DNA of 64,000 nucleotides. It comes from Corbicula japonica (Eukaryota > Mollusca > Bivalvia > Venerida > Cyrenidae). The position numbers and the translations under genes are program-made. Below the pieces are notes generated by a model. The model was given only the letters and a program-made list of their open reading frames with translations. It was not told where the DNA came from and did not search any database. Below are positions 13,901-24,568 of the stretch, piece by piece; within the stretch, counting starts at the first letter, position 1; the number at the start of each line of letters is the position of its first letter. Location of the stretch: positions 4,982,912 to 5,046,911 of the forward strand of contig JAZAYU010000010.1 of NCBI GenBank assembly GCA_038501625.1. The letters are read 5' to 3'.

Positions 13901-16900
13901 CTCAATAGATAAACCTTTATTTCATGGGAAAACTTTGTAGATCCAGATCAGGTGGCACATTCTTGTAGTCTGATCAAGATCTATGCTAGTCAATTTGAAA
14001 TTCATTGGTTGTTTCTGATAGAGAAGCATTCACATCAAAATTCTGATCAGACTGCAGAATGTGCATAAACAAAGGCTTAACTGGGTTTGCACTTTTCACA
14101 TCAGGGAATTAAGTTGTATTTATTAAATACAGTGTCAAAGTGATGATAACAGCATCCTTTTATGATACCAGACACCTAACTGGCACCTGTTTGGGGTTGT
14201 TTCATTTGAATTATCTCCCTTTGACATTAGACATGTATCAAGCAATTTTACCCTTTACCAAGTGAATATTTGTAATGAACTTGCCTTTCCGAGCCAGTCC
14301 AAATTTGTTCATAAAACTGAATCTTGAGACCAGTCTCAAATCTCAAGCATCTGACTGGTCGCCAGTTCTGCCAATCAGATGCTTGTGACTTGAGACTGGT
14401 ATGTGATCTTAGTTTTATGATCTTGGGTCCTCAGTAGCAAAAAGTACTCTTTTTAATTTGTGTCATCAAATTTTGTTTGGGTGTATATTTGGTAAAGTTG
14501 AACTTAACCACACTGGACATAGCTTTCGCGCTAACGACGCGTCTATCGCGCCGACGACGAATTTCTATCGCGTTGACAACGCATTTTTATGGCGGATTTC
14601 GTGGTGAATGAGCGTAACCACAGTAAGTTTACACTTTTTACTTCTTATGCTGGTGATACAGTGGCAAGGGACTGATCGCAAAGTACCCCCTCACCATTCT
14701 AGTTTTTGTTTGTATCACTTGAAAATGCACAAACCTTGCTGATTTTTTGGAGAATCGCCCACAGTTTTGCGAGGTAGGTGCAAAATGCTGCGATTTCAAA
14801 GAAAAAATTATTTTGTACAGTACAACCAGGCATATGCCCATGCCTACCAGAATTAAAATATCGAGGGAAGTTATCATTTGACAAATAATACATTTCTTGT
14901 AAAATATTTGCATCTTCTGCTAACTTATCGGAGAAGAAGTGAACTGAACGCGTCTAGAACGCTTTCGTCTGAACGCATATACGACGCTATCTTTTTTTAT
15001 TTCATCTGTCTAGTAATTTTGGTGCGTGTGAGATGTGGCTTATCTAAGAAAAGAACATCCGTTTGTCAAAACATATCATGTGTATTATTAACAAGCCAAT
15101 TTTCCTGTTATTTCTCGCGTGGAAGCGCTATCGATTACATGTTTAACGGAATAAAACTTTTTAGAAACGATAAAAGAGCTAAGAACCAGATTTACGCACA
15201 GGGATTTTACAGTCAATCTCCTTGGAACTTGTTAAAAATAAAGACTATAGACCACCATAAAACCACTATTCAAACAAAAGCGTTTTAGACTTATTAAAAA
15301 GCTTATTGTACATACATTTAAAGCACTTTTTTCGGAAATCAGATTCTTCCGTAAATCGTTATACCTATAGGAAGTAAATGAAGCAGCAGTATATGAATGA
15401 AACATTCCCGAACATAGCATATCTAGACTTTTCAAACTATCGTTAAATAGCATTAACATTAACATTGTGCTGTCCTGTTAAATGATTTTAGGGACAAATA
15501 GTACATACCGGTATCTCAAGCCATGTCCGCCTTCTGCGACTAGATCGAGCGTAGAAGCTCTTTAGCAAATATCGTCAGCATGTTATTCGCGTCTGTTTTA
15601 ACAATAATTTTTTGTAGGAGCACTGTCATAAACATCTCCTAACAAGTAAATGTTAAAAGTTTTAAGTTGATATATGTGCTTACGTGAATGAACATGCATA
15701 TGTGAAGAGATATACAACTTACATGTATGCGAGCATAAGACATTAACTATTCTCAATATACATTTTTCTCTGGTGGCATGTTGTTAACCGTACTCTTCAC
15801 AGAACAGTGGATATTTGAATATAATTCGTATTATAAAAGAAGTCAATATCAAATCTTCTGAAAGGTAAACTTAAACATAATTTTATAATGGAAAGAATGC
15901 GATATTGAAAATCCGAACATAATTTTAAATTTGGACGCCAAAACGAAGAATTTCCAACTTGAGTAGATTTTTTTTTTCACTTTAAGTTTTACAAAGAAAA
16001 CGTGTTTTTTTTTTCAAAGAACATCGTTTCAACTTTTATTGGTGTTTTTTTTACTTTACTTGCCTTTGACTAATTGATAAAAGCAGTAGCATTATTGTGT
16101 GTTGTTAGAAATATAGTCATACAAGTTTTGTGTTCATTTGCCTGATGCGCATGCGCGCAGAGCAGTTTTTAGACCAGTGGTGTCAGAAGAAATACTGTTT
16201 GAAAAAAATCTTTTTCATATATCCTCCGTAGAAAAAATTGCAATCTGAGCCAATAAGTAAGCGTTTAACATAGAATCACTCTGCCTCTACACACCGAATA
16301 TCCAAGACTTCGTTGGTTTTACATGCAGTATTATTATGTTATTTAATATTAATTTAGCTCTTTTGTCATTGAAACCATTTGAGAACATTTGCGAAAACTT
16401 TGCATCAGGACGAATTTGCCATAGCTTGACGAAACGCGTAGCTGTCAAGCTAATAAAGAGAAGAGATATTCTGAGACACTTAATTTTATGTCGATTGAAA
16501 CAAAATCAACACAAAATTATTCTTTAAATTGTTGGAAGCAGCATGCTCCCCTGCCAAACCTAACAATTTACATGGAACGAAAAGGGTCGCGTCGTATGTG
16601 CGTTCAGACAAAAGCGTTCTAGACGCGTTCAGTTCACTTCTTCTCCGATAAATTAGCAGAAGATGAAAATATTTTACAAGAAATGTATTATTTGTCAAAT
16701 GATAACTTCCCCCGATATTTTAATTCTGGTAGGAATGGGCATATGCCTGGTTGTACTGTACAAAATAATTTTTTCTTTGAAATCGCAGCATTTTGCACCT
16801 ACCTCGCAAAACTGTGGGCGATTCTCCAAAAAATCAGCAAGGTTTGTGCATTTTCAAGTGATACAAACAAAAACTAGAATGGTGAGGGGGTACTTTGCGA

Positions 16901-19900
16901 TCAGTCCCTTGCCACTGTATCACCAGCATAAGAAGTAAAAAGTGTAAAATTACTGCGGTTACGCTCATTCACCACGAAATCCGCCATAAAAATGCGTTGT
17001 TAACGCGATAGAAATTCGTCGTAGGCGCGATAGACGCGTCGTTAGCGCGAAAGCTATGTCCAGTGTGTTAACTAAGGTTTTGAAAAGATCGTTTCTCCCG
17101 AGCATGTAATATTTTAAAATCAAACCTTTGCCAAATGATGTAATTTCTGCATTATGTCATTATGAAGTAGATTGTATATTTGTGTTTACAGCTCACAGTA
17201 CCATGTGTTTGAGCTCACAAGACAGCTGCCGCGGTTCTCCATGTACGTTCTATGTGGATCAGATCTGCCAGAAGCCAAAGGGACGTGTACATTCATAGTT
17301 AACGAAAGAGTGCAAAGGGTAGGGAGTGCTAACTGTGTGTAATTCTTCCAGCAATTTACTTCATATATACAGATTTTAGCTTACGTGCAAACAGGGGATC
17401 AATATCAGCCAGCACACCTGTGATATTTGATCAGAATTTACAATGTTTGATTCTTGGTCAGAAATAACCTTATAAATAAAAAAGTGAACAGTTAAGATTT
17501 GCTGGCTGATCTGGATTTAAACTGTTTGCACATGCAATAAAACCTGTATACATTCATGTTTTATGGAGCAAAGAGTTAAGTGAAATAGTTTATTGGCAAT
17601 GACCCAGCATGAAATATTTACAGCATTCGTAAAGGTGCTTTATGTAAAATTGACAATGATTTTTTTTATCTTTTTAAAGCTTTAAATATTTATTTGTTAA
17701 ACATTCTTGAAAATCTGCTGCTGAAAATGTTGATTCGACCTTTTTGTTTATTATGATACCTTATCTGCCTCTTTTCCAAACCATAATTAGCGGTAGAAAT
17801 GTTAAACTGGGAATTAACAACAACAGTTTGCTATTTTTTATTGTTTGTAGATTGTGATGTGGATTAATCAGAACTTTCTGTTACAAGAAGATGTGCAGTG
17901 TGATCCCAGTGGTAACATCAACTTCGCGTTCCAGTCACTGCGGGGTACTGGACCGTTCCATTTTAAAATGGACTCCACTGGAACTGTAAGACATAAGTCT
18001 ATCCTTGGAATTGCAAAATGATGTGAATTTATTAATAGTGGTTTCACAGAAAAGGAGAATTTATATTTATATGATAAATTATACAAATGTTTAAATTAAA
18101 TGGCACAAGATAGTACAAGCGCGGCACTAACTCATCTATAGCTGGATTACATACCTCCTCTCCATATTGGAATCCGTCCTTGAATTTCCATTGAGTACAG
18201 AGATTCACTTGTAGAATGGTCTCAAGGTACATGTATTTTAAACACCATTGGCAGGCCCCACTTTGGGCGCCATTTGTAATTTATTGTACAACAGTGGTTG
18301 AGATTGAAAGAGTTACTGAGGCATGCATAGGATATCGAGCAACAGAGTTAAAGTTGATGTTTTGTCTTTTAGAATTACTTAAATCAAGAGTGTAAAACTT
18401 AACCCTTTTAATCCAGACATTTGATCCCATCTGCAAACAGTATAGATCCAGATTGGCAGGGACATCTGTGCCATCTGAATCAGGATCTGCGCTGCTCACA
18501 TTTGTAGACTGAAATAACCAAACAAATCAAAAAGTATAGATCCTGATAAGATGGCACAGATGTGCTGCCTGATCTGGCACTACACTTTATGGGATTAAGG
18601 CATATCTTTACATTATATGGTTAATATGAACCTATTTGTGATTGTGTTTAGATAATACTGAACACTGATGACATGGATCTAGCTGGGGATATAGTGCAAG
18701 CGTTAGCTACATTCCTCAATCTGGATGATCTCCATACAAGCATCGACTATCCCGCAGAAATGGAAAAATTACGAGAAATTCTTGTTAAGGTAGGTTTAGT
18801 GATATGTGCATCATTTGTGCAGAAATTCTAACTTGATTAATAATTTAATATATATGCTAGTTAAATCTTTAAAACTTGTTATCAACTTTTTTTCTTTAAT
18901 GCTTTTAAGCAAACCATAGATTATGTTTTAATATACATGTATTTAATAGTAAATTTAAGTTTATCAACAAAGTGCACATAACTACTGAAATTTCAAATTT
19001 GTTATTTTAGTTGCTTGTGAACAGGACTAGTACAGTAAGGTGATTTCAAATTGGATCTAAAGAGTTATTTCCCCTTAAGCCAGAACACATGGGATTAGGA
19101 TGCAGTGTTAATTAATAAAATTCTTATTCAACTTTCATATTTATGTAGACTTTAACAACAACAAAAGAAAGGTGATTTTACATATGAAAGTAATTTGGTT
19201 GGCTGTCTGGTGTTGTTTTCTTTTTAATTACTTCCATATTGTAAATAAATTGAAAGAAAACAGTGTCTTTAACATTTCTAAATAAATTTATTGTTCTATG
19301 GTATTTCTTATCATGTGAATCATCTAGGTACAGACATAAAAGAACTGTAAATGATTTTTAGTATTGAGAATTTGGAGAATCGCAGCTGGAAAGTTTTCAA
19401 TAGGAATTATTATTTTGAATTGCAAAACTTATTTCATATAGTAAATATTCATTGAAAATTATTTATATTTGTAATATTTTATCATTTTTCATAAATACAT
19501 CAATGGCTTTTTCTTACTGAAGTTCAGAAGCTTCCTTTTTAATCTCACTGTCATGGAAGTGTCTTAAAAATATTACAGGTAGATGAGTATCACTCAGTAA
19601 GACAGAAATTGACTGCAGAAATGGCGGACCATTCTAACTTAATACGAAGTCTTGTTGTACGAGCTGAGGATGCTAGACTCATGGGAGATATGTAAGCACT
19701 CAGGGCTGAAGGTTTTAAAGCTGGTTGCCATTTCAGCCAATTAGATGCTTAAGATTTGAGACTAGTTTCCATGCTCAGTTTTATAACCTTGGGCACAGAT
19801 CTATCACTAACTATAACAGCCATCAGCTTATCTAATAATATTCTATATTGTAATAAATATAGAACATCAGTTTTTATGCAATTTTATCACATGTTTATCA

Positions 19901-22900
19901 CTAGTTTATCACTAGTTTACCATGGTGTTCTGTGTAATATATGCATCATGAATAATTTTGTCATACAATTGTGTAAGAGAATATACCTAGCAATTCTATT
20001 GGCTGCTCTAAATTACACTATCCAATAGAATTAGAAATGCCACTTGTTTTAATGATACGGTTTTTCCTGCGCAGATATCTTTGGTCGGGGTTTAATTTCA
20101 CCTACTTTAAATTTGAAGCATTTGATTTAAGAACTAAAACTTTTAACACTTGTAGTTGTTAAACAAACAAATATTAAACTTTCCCTGAACATTCATTGAA
20201 TTTGCCAGAGATTAGCTAAGTAACCATTTTCTGAACATCTATATTTTTGTATTGCCTGACAACTCAATTATAAGATCCTTTATTTACAATGTATTGTAAT
20301 TTGAAGGATATTTTAGAAAATGATAAATATTTTCTCAGTTTACAAACTATTTAAACTGTAAATTAAAATTAAACACTTTCAGATATTTTTGACTTCACAA
20401 ATGACATAATTTAATGCATTTTTCCTGGAGCCTGGCTCAAAAAGTTTTGGTTTGTGACACTGTATTCATCACTTTTACAGGGGTAACATGAAGAAAGGTT
20501 ATACAGAGCTGTACAACATGAATCGTGACTTGATCAATGGGTACAAGATTCGCTGTGGCAATCACCAGGAACTGTTGGCATCACTCAAACAAGTCAATCT
20601 TATCATACAAAAAGCAGGCAGGATGAGAGGTACATATCAGGTTCTGTTTTTAGCTCACCTGTCACATAGTGACAAGGTGAGCTGTTGTGATAGCAATTTG
20701 TCCGGCATCCCGCCGTTAACTTTTAATTTAAACCACATCTCCTCTTAAACCCCTGGGCCAAAGTTGATGAAACTTGCCACGGATGTTCCTTGCATGAAGC
20801 TCTTCCAAAGTTGTTCAAAGAAATCAATTCCATGCAGAACTCTGGTTGCCATGGCAACCTTAAGGAAAAACTTTAAAAATCTTCTTGTCTGAAACCACAA
20901 GGTCTGGAGCTTAGATATTTGGCATTTAGCACCCTCTAGTGGAAATCTACAAAGATTGTTCAAATTATTTCCCTGGGGTCAAAATTGGCCCCGCCCCATG
21001 GGTCACTTCATTTTACATAGACTTATATAGGAAATCTTTAAAAATCTTCTTCTCACAAACCACAATGCGTACAGCTTAGATATTTGGTAAGTAGCATTGT
21101 CTAATGGATGTCTACTAAATTTGTTCAAGTTATGTCCCCTGGGCCAAAATTGGCCACGCCCTAGGGTTCTCTTCGTTTACATATAGTTATATAGGAAAAA
21201 CATGAAAAATCATTTTTCTCCGAAATTAATAGGACATGATCTTAGATATTTGGTGCTGAGTATTGTGTAGAGACCCTTTATCAACATTGTTTAAATGTTG
21301 GCCCTGGGGTCAAAATTGTCCCCGCCCCGGGGGCCCTTAATATGTGAAAAAGGCAAACTTTAAAAATCTTCCTACTGGAAACCTCAATGCCTAAAGCTTA
21401 GATATTTGGTATGTAGCATTGTCTAGTGGATGTCTACCAAGTTCGTTCAAATTATGTCCCCTGGGCCAAAATTGGCCACACCCCAGGGTTCTCTTAGTTT
21501 ACATTGATTTATATAGGAAAACATGAAAAATCATTTTTCTCCGAAACTAATATGACCAGGGATTCTAAAATCGGCGGCAGGCCGGTCATTGACCGATTTT
21601 CGGGAAGAATGTCCGATTGAAATTTCAAAATTGGTAAAAAAATCGGTCATGAATAGTGGCCCATAAATTGTTACAAAAATTGCCAAAATGTACATTTTTT
21701 ACATCGGTCATGATTAGTTGCCCATAAATTGTTACAAAAATGACCAACATGTACATTTTTCACAGCTTAATCAGCTATTAACCTGCCAATTATCGAATTC
21801 ACAACTCTGCTACCATGACTACCACGACTACACGTTCCGTGAAAAGCCTGCGGCATAGATGAAACGGGATGTGGTCGGTCTCATTTTAACAACGGGCGGG
21901 TTTGTTTAATTTGCGAATGAACTGCGCTAGTCTTTGATGTCAGAATTAAAAGTGGCAATACCCGTGATTTTATTAATTAACGTACACAAATAAAACAGCA
22001 TTTTATTGAAAGAAGTGTTAGTCCGATGTGCGTTATTCTGGATGACCGCCGATCGAATAAAATAAAGTACGTTTAAAAATGCTGTTTCGCAAATTCAAGA
22101 AAACTTCTACAATGCAGATTTTAGTTAAATTGATTGCCATTCACAGCAAAGTTGAAAGGCTGAAATGAATAGATACTTAATGTGAAAATTAATCGAGTAA
22201 CCGGCTTGCTTACTTAGGGCCATAACGATTCAAATGAATTTTAAATTAACAAAAATCTACGTACGCAACATTTATTTCTGACTCGGAAATAAATGTTGCA
22301 TACACAGACTTGTGTAAGTTCTTGTAGATTCAAGAATTACTAATTCATGACATAATTGACGTATATTTACGTAAAGCGAATACTTGCCTCCCGTAATTCC
22401 GAGAGTTAATACATGTTCAATGAACTAAACAATCCACTTCACAATCGCTATGAACACTGCTGTAGATTACTATTTTGAACTGTTACGTCATGTTTTCAAT
22501 GCATGGGATGCTGGTGTATTACAACAAAGACGCCGTAAACTTCAAACGTCGCGTACCGCTCTAATAAATCGATCGAAGAATTTTTCCGTCTACAGCCCGA
22601 AAATCATGAAATTAATCTTTTGGAAGGTTGTAGGATATTGCCGACGAGAATTTATGTTGTGAGGGAGGAATGAACTGGGGTCGGGAGAGTTAAATGCACT
22701 GAACGCGGGGACCGGAAGTCGCAGTTCGTGCGGACTGGAAAGCGCTGTTCGTGCAAACCGGACGTCGGGGAATAGTCAATTTTGGCGCGAATGTCTGATT
22801 GGGAATTTGAAATTTTAGAATCCCTGAATATGACTAGACCTTAGATATTTGGTGTTGAGTATTGTGAAGAGACCCTTTACCAACATTGTTTAAATGTTGG

Positions 22901-24291
22901 CCCTGGGGTCAAAATTGGCCACGTCCTGGGGGCCCTTAATATGTAAAAAAGGAAAACTTTAAAAATCTTCCTACTGGAAACCTCAATGCCTAAAGCTTAG
23001 ATATTTGGTATGTAGCATTGTCTAGTGGATGTCTACCAAGTTTGTTCAAATTATGTTCCCTGGGCCAAAATTGGCCACACCCAAGGGTTCTCTTAGTTTA
23101 CATTGTTTTATATAGGAAAACATGAAAAATCATTTTTCTCGGAAACTAATAGGACTAGACCTTAGATATTTTTTACTTTATTTTACCACACTTGCACACA
23201 ACTCTTGCAAGCATTGAGCAGTTGTTGACAGGTGAGCGACCCAGGGTCCATAGGACCCTCTTGTTTGTATTTTAGTTTGTTATCCCTAAACATTCATCCT
23301 TTAATTATAATTGGGAGGTCTTAATAGTCACACTGCTATAAGTCACAGTCATTGACTGCTTCCTGGGTGTCAAACCAGTACTGTGATATTGATGTGGCTT
23401 GTGGAGAAAAAGAAGACTTTTATGCTGGCAGGACCGGAACCTGCATTATCTGGATCAAAAGTCCGATGCTCTAACCCCTCAACAAATTTCTTTCACAATA
23501 CGAGGGTTGTCCCAATAAATCGTAGACTATTTGAATAAAACAAAAACTACTGAACATATCTTAATGCAAATTTCACAGTTAGTTAAAACATTATTTGGTC
23601 ACAAGTATGCTGAATTTCAAACGGCCACTGTTCGATCGGCCAACTTGTTAAAATGTTTGTAATTTCGTTATGATAATCTATTTTTCTTTTGATATTTCGC
23701 ATACAAGTTACCAAGTTATGTCTTAAACAACTGTGAAATTTGCATAAACATGTGTTCAGTAGTTTTCTCGTAATTCAGATTGTCTATGAGTTATTGGGAC
23801 AACCCTCGTATAATTTATTTATTTAATTTAGTGTCACTTGTAACTCCTATTTTAAGGGCCAGTGTTTTTGGCACATAGGTGGATTTGGGTCTACACTGAG
23901 TAGAGAATTGGCTTCATTTAACCCTTTCTCCATATATATACATTTTATCACATATGTGACCAGTGTAGATCCAGATCAGCCAGCAAAATGATGTCATCTG
24001 GTCAGGATCTGCACTGTTTGCTTTTTGGTCAGAAATAACCTAATAAATCTAAAAGCAAACAGTGCATTTCATGATCAGATGGATCGGATGTGCCTGCTAT
24101 CTGGATCTATTCTGTTTACCCACGCCATAAAGGTGTATATACGAAGGTAAGGGTAAAAAAAATGCCAAGCAAGTATTGTCTGTTTTTCAGTTGGGAAGTT
24201 CAAGACCCAAGTTGTGAATGCGTGTAGAGCAGCGATCAAGAACAACAACGTGAATTCTCTCTTCAAGATTATCAAGACGGGCAGCAGTTGA
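1950..24291 (+). CDS. BBS2: BBS2, Bardet-Biedl syndrome 2 protein (C-terminal part, 13 exons)
   Basis: BBS2 is a subunit of the BBSome, the coat-like complex that moves membrane proteins into and out of cilia. Exons: 1950-2027, 2630-2687, 5510-5607, 7160-7327, 8180-8236, 12616-12649, 13334-13397, 13764-13871, 17192-17318, 17851-17985, 18652-18789, 19579-19691, 20481-20629 and 24191-24291, the first counted at the window's left. Every junction is GT-AG and every phase joins. The first exon reads [17 protein letters not shown], about residue 270 of the roughly 720-residue vertebrate protein. Later hallmarks are [67 protein letters not shown] and [18 protein letters not shown], ending [13 protein letters not shown]. 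The exon 8180-8236 donor could also be after 8245 (adds VSK); GTTAGT at 8237 matches family length better. Upstream exons encoding most of the N-terminal propeller lie left of the window. Introns are large and packed with MITEs; nothing suggests a pseudogene. Confidence 0.97.
2259..2573. mobile_element. piggyBac-like fold-back MITE, family P, copy 3 (interrupted)
   Basis: Both ends are intact: TTAACCCTTTCCTCC and GGAAAGGGTTAA. It is longer than its relatives (315 bp against about 230) because a second small element is inserted at 2331-2402. It lies in the BBS2 intron 56 bp before the exon at 2630. Confidence 0.8.
2331..2402. mobile_element. 72-bp MITE nested in a piggyBac-like MITE
   Basis: The ends are inverted complements: GTCACCTAAGTGCAATAAC on the left and GTTATTACACTAAGGTGAC on the right. 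The host copy resumes exactly after it (GCACATG ... ATGTGCCATC), giving a probable 3-bp ATG duplication. The same AAGGTGACGAT end occurs alone near 5141 and 30145. Confidence 0.6.
2722..4560 (+). mobile_element. HINE-type Helentron E1, chimeric ends
   Basis: The 5' end is ATGCCCCCAAAGGGAGGCAT after a T run. The 3' end is a hairpin (AGGGCCATCATGGCCCT, 4540-4556) followed by CTTG and TT. Inside is a tandem array of a unit of about 147 bp (3110-4130), recognisable by CTTGGTCAGGATGTTTGTCC and AAACTAGGTCACTG, then units with CCAAGGTCAAGGTCACTG. The 3' subterminal repeat (CAGGTGAG) belongs to the AGCTCACCTG subfamily seen at 20652, not to the ATGCCCCC subfamily of its own 5' end, so the element looks chimeric. 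It lies within a BBS2 intron. Confidence 0.7.
3065..3093. repeat. Short interstitial telomere-like repeat
   Basis: Degenerate CCCTAA units (TAACCGTAACCCTAAACCC, then TAACCCTAAG) sit at the left edge of the E1 tandem array. There are about four units, so this is not a telomere. Confidence 0.5.
5205..5335. repeat. Palindromic MITE, family H, copy 2
   Basis: Ends are CCATGGTTATAAAACTGAGC and TTTTATAACCTTC; the centre carries GAGACTGGTCTCC near 5265. It lies in the BBS2 intron about 175 bp before the exon at 5510. Confidence 0.8.
5631..5770. repeat. Palindromic MITE, family H, copy 3
   Basis: This is a variant with TTGGAGACCAGTCTGAAATC arms and an outer end TTATCTTGGGTCC. It starts 23 bp after the BBS2 exon ending at 5607, so BBS2 exon 3 is flanked on both sides by family H copies. 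Confidence 0.8.
6118..6346. mobile_element. piggyBac-like fold-back MITE, family P, copy 4
   Basis: The right end AATAAAGGGTTAG is kept and the left end is decayed (GGATATGGCTGTTACAGG). Inner arms GATCCAGATCAGATGGC and GATCTGGATCTACAC are clear. Confidence 0.65.
6350..7015. mobile_element. Non-autonomous element with inverted repeats of about 200 bp
   Basis: The left arm (CCATGTTCATTGATAAAAAG, then ATCTCAATAATGGCAAAAT) returns inverted on the right (ATTTTGCCATTATTGAGAT, then CTTTTTATTAATGAGCGTGG). The arms stay recognisable inward to about 6560 and 6820 (TTTACATAAATTCACA versus TGTGAATTTATGTAAA). No transposase frame is seen. A TA-rich terminus fits several DNA transposon groups; I cannot assign one. 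Confidence 0.6.
7372..7583. mobile_element. piggyBac-like fold-back MITE, family P, copy 5
   Basis: Left end AATCCTAAAGGGG is diverged; right end TGAAGGGTTAAC is kept. It starts 45 bp after the BBS2 exon ending at 7327. A further decayed half copy lies at 7690-7785. Confidence 0.6.
8018..8157. repeat. Palindromic MITE, family H, copy 4
   Basis: Nearly complete, with GAAGGTTATAAAACTGAGC and GCTTTATAACCTCGGGC ends. It ends 23 bp before the BBS2 exon at 8180, close to where that intron's branch point and polypyrimidine tract must lie. Confidence 0.85.
8824..11068 (+). mobile_element. HINE-type Helentron E3, nested in E2
   Basis: The 5' end GTGTCGCCTGC follows a T run and is complemented by GCAGGCGAC at 11031-11039. 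The 3' hairpin GTGTTCCGCGGAACAC spans 11043-11058, followed by AACATTCTAG and TT. The E2 sequence resumes on the far side (TATGCCCCTTTTT before, TTTTGTGTTAAGCAAAAT after), so E3 entered E2's internal repeats. A GGC-rich block (CCGGCGGCGGCGGCGTCCGG) follows the 5' end. Confidence 0.8.
8890..10920. repeat. Tandem array of a unit of about 158 bp inside E3
   Basis: About a dozen units, each with TTTAATCTGAAACTTAATG, TTTGAAAGTACTTGTCC and CATCAGCATGAACAATGCC. They are near-identical at 8890-10170 and increasingly diverged toward 10920. Long minus-strand frames (for example 8860-9309) arise only because the period is near a multiple of three; they are not genes. Confidence 0.85.
12108..12215. repeat. 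Dispersed repeat fragment, shared with 18150-18285
   Basis: Both places read CCTGAATTTCCATTTAGT or CTTGAATTTCCATTGAGT, then a GGC-CCAC-TTTGTAAT block. This looks like two diverged copies of one retroposon fragment, which I cannot name. Confidence 0.35.
12728..12888. mobile_element. Second fold-back MITE type with piggyBac-like ends
   Basis: Starts TAACTCTTTCACTCCATGGA and ends TCCAATGAAGTTAAAGGGTTAA. The arms contain TTATCCCATGGGTGAC and a diverged GTCACACTTGGGATAA, and the centre holds GCACATTCTGTGCATGAATGTGC. It differs inside from family P. Confidence 0.5.
13893..14110. mobile_element. piggyBac-like fold-back MITE, family P, copy 6
   Basis: Starts AGCCCTTTACTCAATAG 22 bp after the BBS2 exon ending at 13871. 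The left arm GATCCAGATCAGGTGGCACA is good; the right arm is decayed. A bare left end of the same family (TTAACCCTTTACTCC) stands at 13460-13500. Confidence 0.55.
14308..14432. repeat. Palindromic MITE, family H, copy 5
   Basis: Ends TTCATAAAACTGAATC and GATCTTGGGTCC. The centre is shortened (CTGACTGGTCGCCAG). Confidence 0.75.
14509..17067. mobile_element. 2.56-kb DNA transposon with inverted repeats of about 480 bp
   Basis: The left end CACACTGGACATAGC and right end GCTATGTCCAGTGTG open two long inverted repeats, about 14509-14987 and 16588-17067. Comparing by eye gives roughly ten to fifteen mismatches, so they are about 97-98% identical. Both sides are flanked by TTAAC (14504-14508 and 17068-17072), a 5-bp target duplication. 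Matching 91-residue frames in the two arms are mirror images of the repeat. The interior of about 1.6 kb has frames of up to 136 codons (14878-15288), but none shows a transposase motif I recognise, so it is probably non-autonomous. It lies in a BBS2 intron. Confidence 0.85.
17340..17578. mobile_element. piggyBac-like fold-back MITE, family P, copy 7
   Basis: Both terminal CCC motifs are decayed. The inner arms ATCAATATCAGCCAGCACA and TGGCTGATCTGGATTTAAAC remain. It begins 21 bp after the BBS2 exon ending at 17318. Confidence 0.5.
18398..18623. mobile_element. piggyBac-like fold-back MITE, family P, copy 8
   Basis: TTAACCCTTTTAATCC on the left and TATATGGTTAA on the right. It ends 28 bp before the BBS2 exon at 18652. 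Confidence 0.65.
18790..19578. other. BBS2 intron without recognisable repeats
   Basis: AT-rich sequence with no reading frame, no MITE and no tandem repeat that I can see. Confidence 0.5.
19706..19798. repeat. Palindromic MITE, family H, copy 6 (truncated)
   Basis: Only the centre (GTTGCCATTTCAGCCAATT) and right arm (GAGACTAGTTTCC, then TTTTATAACCTTGGGC) survive. It starts 14 bp after the BBS2 exon ending at 19691. Confidence 0.75.
20652..23263 (+). mobile_element. HINE-type Helentron E4, interrupted by a hAT element
   Basis: The 5' end AGCTCACCTGTCACATAG follows a T run and is complemented by TGACAGGTGAGC at 23227-23238. The hairpin AGGGTCCATAGGACCCT (23243-23259) is followed by CTTG and TTT. 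The body holds repeats 155-170 bp apart marked by CTTAGATATTTGGTA and GGGCCAAAATTGGCCAC. A hAT element at 21557-22826 splits one unit. E4 lies in the last BBS2 intron, 22 bp past the exon ending at 20629. Confidence 0.8.
21557..22826. mobile_element. Non-autonomous hAT transposon (1,270 bp)
   Basis: The terminal inverted repeats are a perfect 15 bp: CAGGGATTCTAAAAT and ATTTTAGAATCCCTG. They are flanked by the 8-bp target duplication AATATGAC (21549-21556 and 22827-22834). CAGGG ends with an 8-bp duplication define the hAT superfamily. Removing it restores the host repeat, which other units of E4 confirm. The only frame of note, 22450-22662 (70 codons), has no transposase feature I recognise. 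Confidence 0.9.
23421..23487 (-). repeat. tRNA-Lys-like sequence (SINE head or tRNA pseudogene)
   Basis: On the minus strand a D-arm-like block (GAGGGGTTAGAGC), an anticodon loop CTTTTGA (anticodon TTT) and a perfect T-arm (GCAGG-TTCCGGT-CCTGC) occur in tRNA order. The anticodon stem has a mismatch and no good acceptor stem is seen, so a working tRNA is unlikely. Confidence 0.55.
23501..23808. mobile_element. mariner-type MITE (308 bp)
   Basis: The ends CGAGGGTTGTCCCAATAA and TTATTGGGACAACCCTCG are inverted complements directly flanked by TA on both sides. A TA duplication and a CGAGGGTTGTCC start match the Tc1/mariner superfamily. It has no coding capacity. It begins 14 bp after the tRNA-like sequence. 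Confidence 0.85.
23919..24157. mobile_element. piggyBac-like fold-back MITE, family P, copy 9
   Basis: TTTAACCCTTTCTCC on the left, GAAGGTAAGGGTAAA on the right. It ends 33 bp before the last BBS2 exon. Confidence 0.65.
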
Positions 24292-24568
24292 GATTGTAGA
24301 TCAGCTATATATGGTCTTAAAGATCTCTGGGTGTAACATTCTGTCTAGGCCATAATCACACATATGTTGATTACCTGGGATTTACTTTGGTTTATAACTA
24401 TTGATTTGGAAATTGAATAGATAAGAAAAATAAGGTAGCATTTGTAAACATTTAAAACATTTGTTTTGGGCACATTTAATTTTATGGACATGAAATTTTG
24501 TGGTTTCCTGAAAAAATGCCATTTTCTTTGGTTCTAAAATCATGTAAAATATTTATTTATTAATTTTT

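Noticed and set aside
14638..16938. Two matching 91-codon ORFs (14638-14913 minus, 16663-16938 plus)
   Set aside because: They are the same sequence seen in the two inverted repeats of one transposon; no domain is recognisable.
23421..23487. A functional tRNA-Lys gene
   Set aside because: T-arm and anticodon loop are good, but the acceptor stem is missing and the anticodon stem is mismatched.
1950..24291. BBS2 as a pseudogene
   Set aside because: All thirteen visible introns have usable splice sites, phases join and the frame is open to the normal C-terminus.
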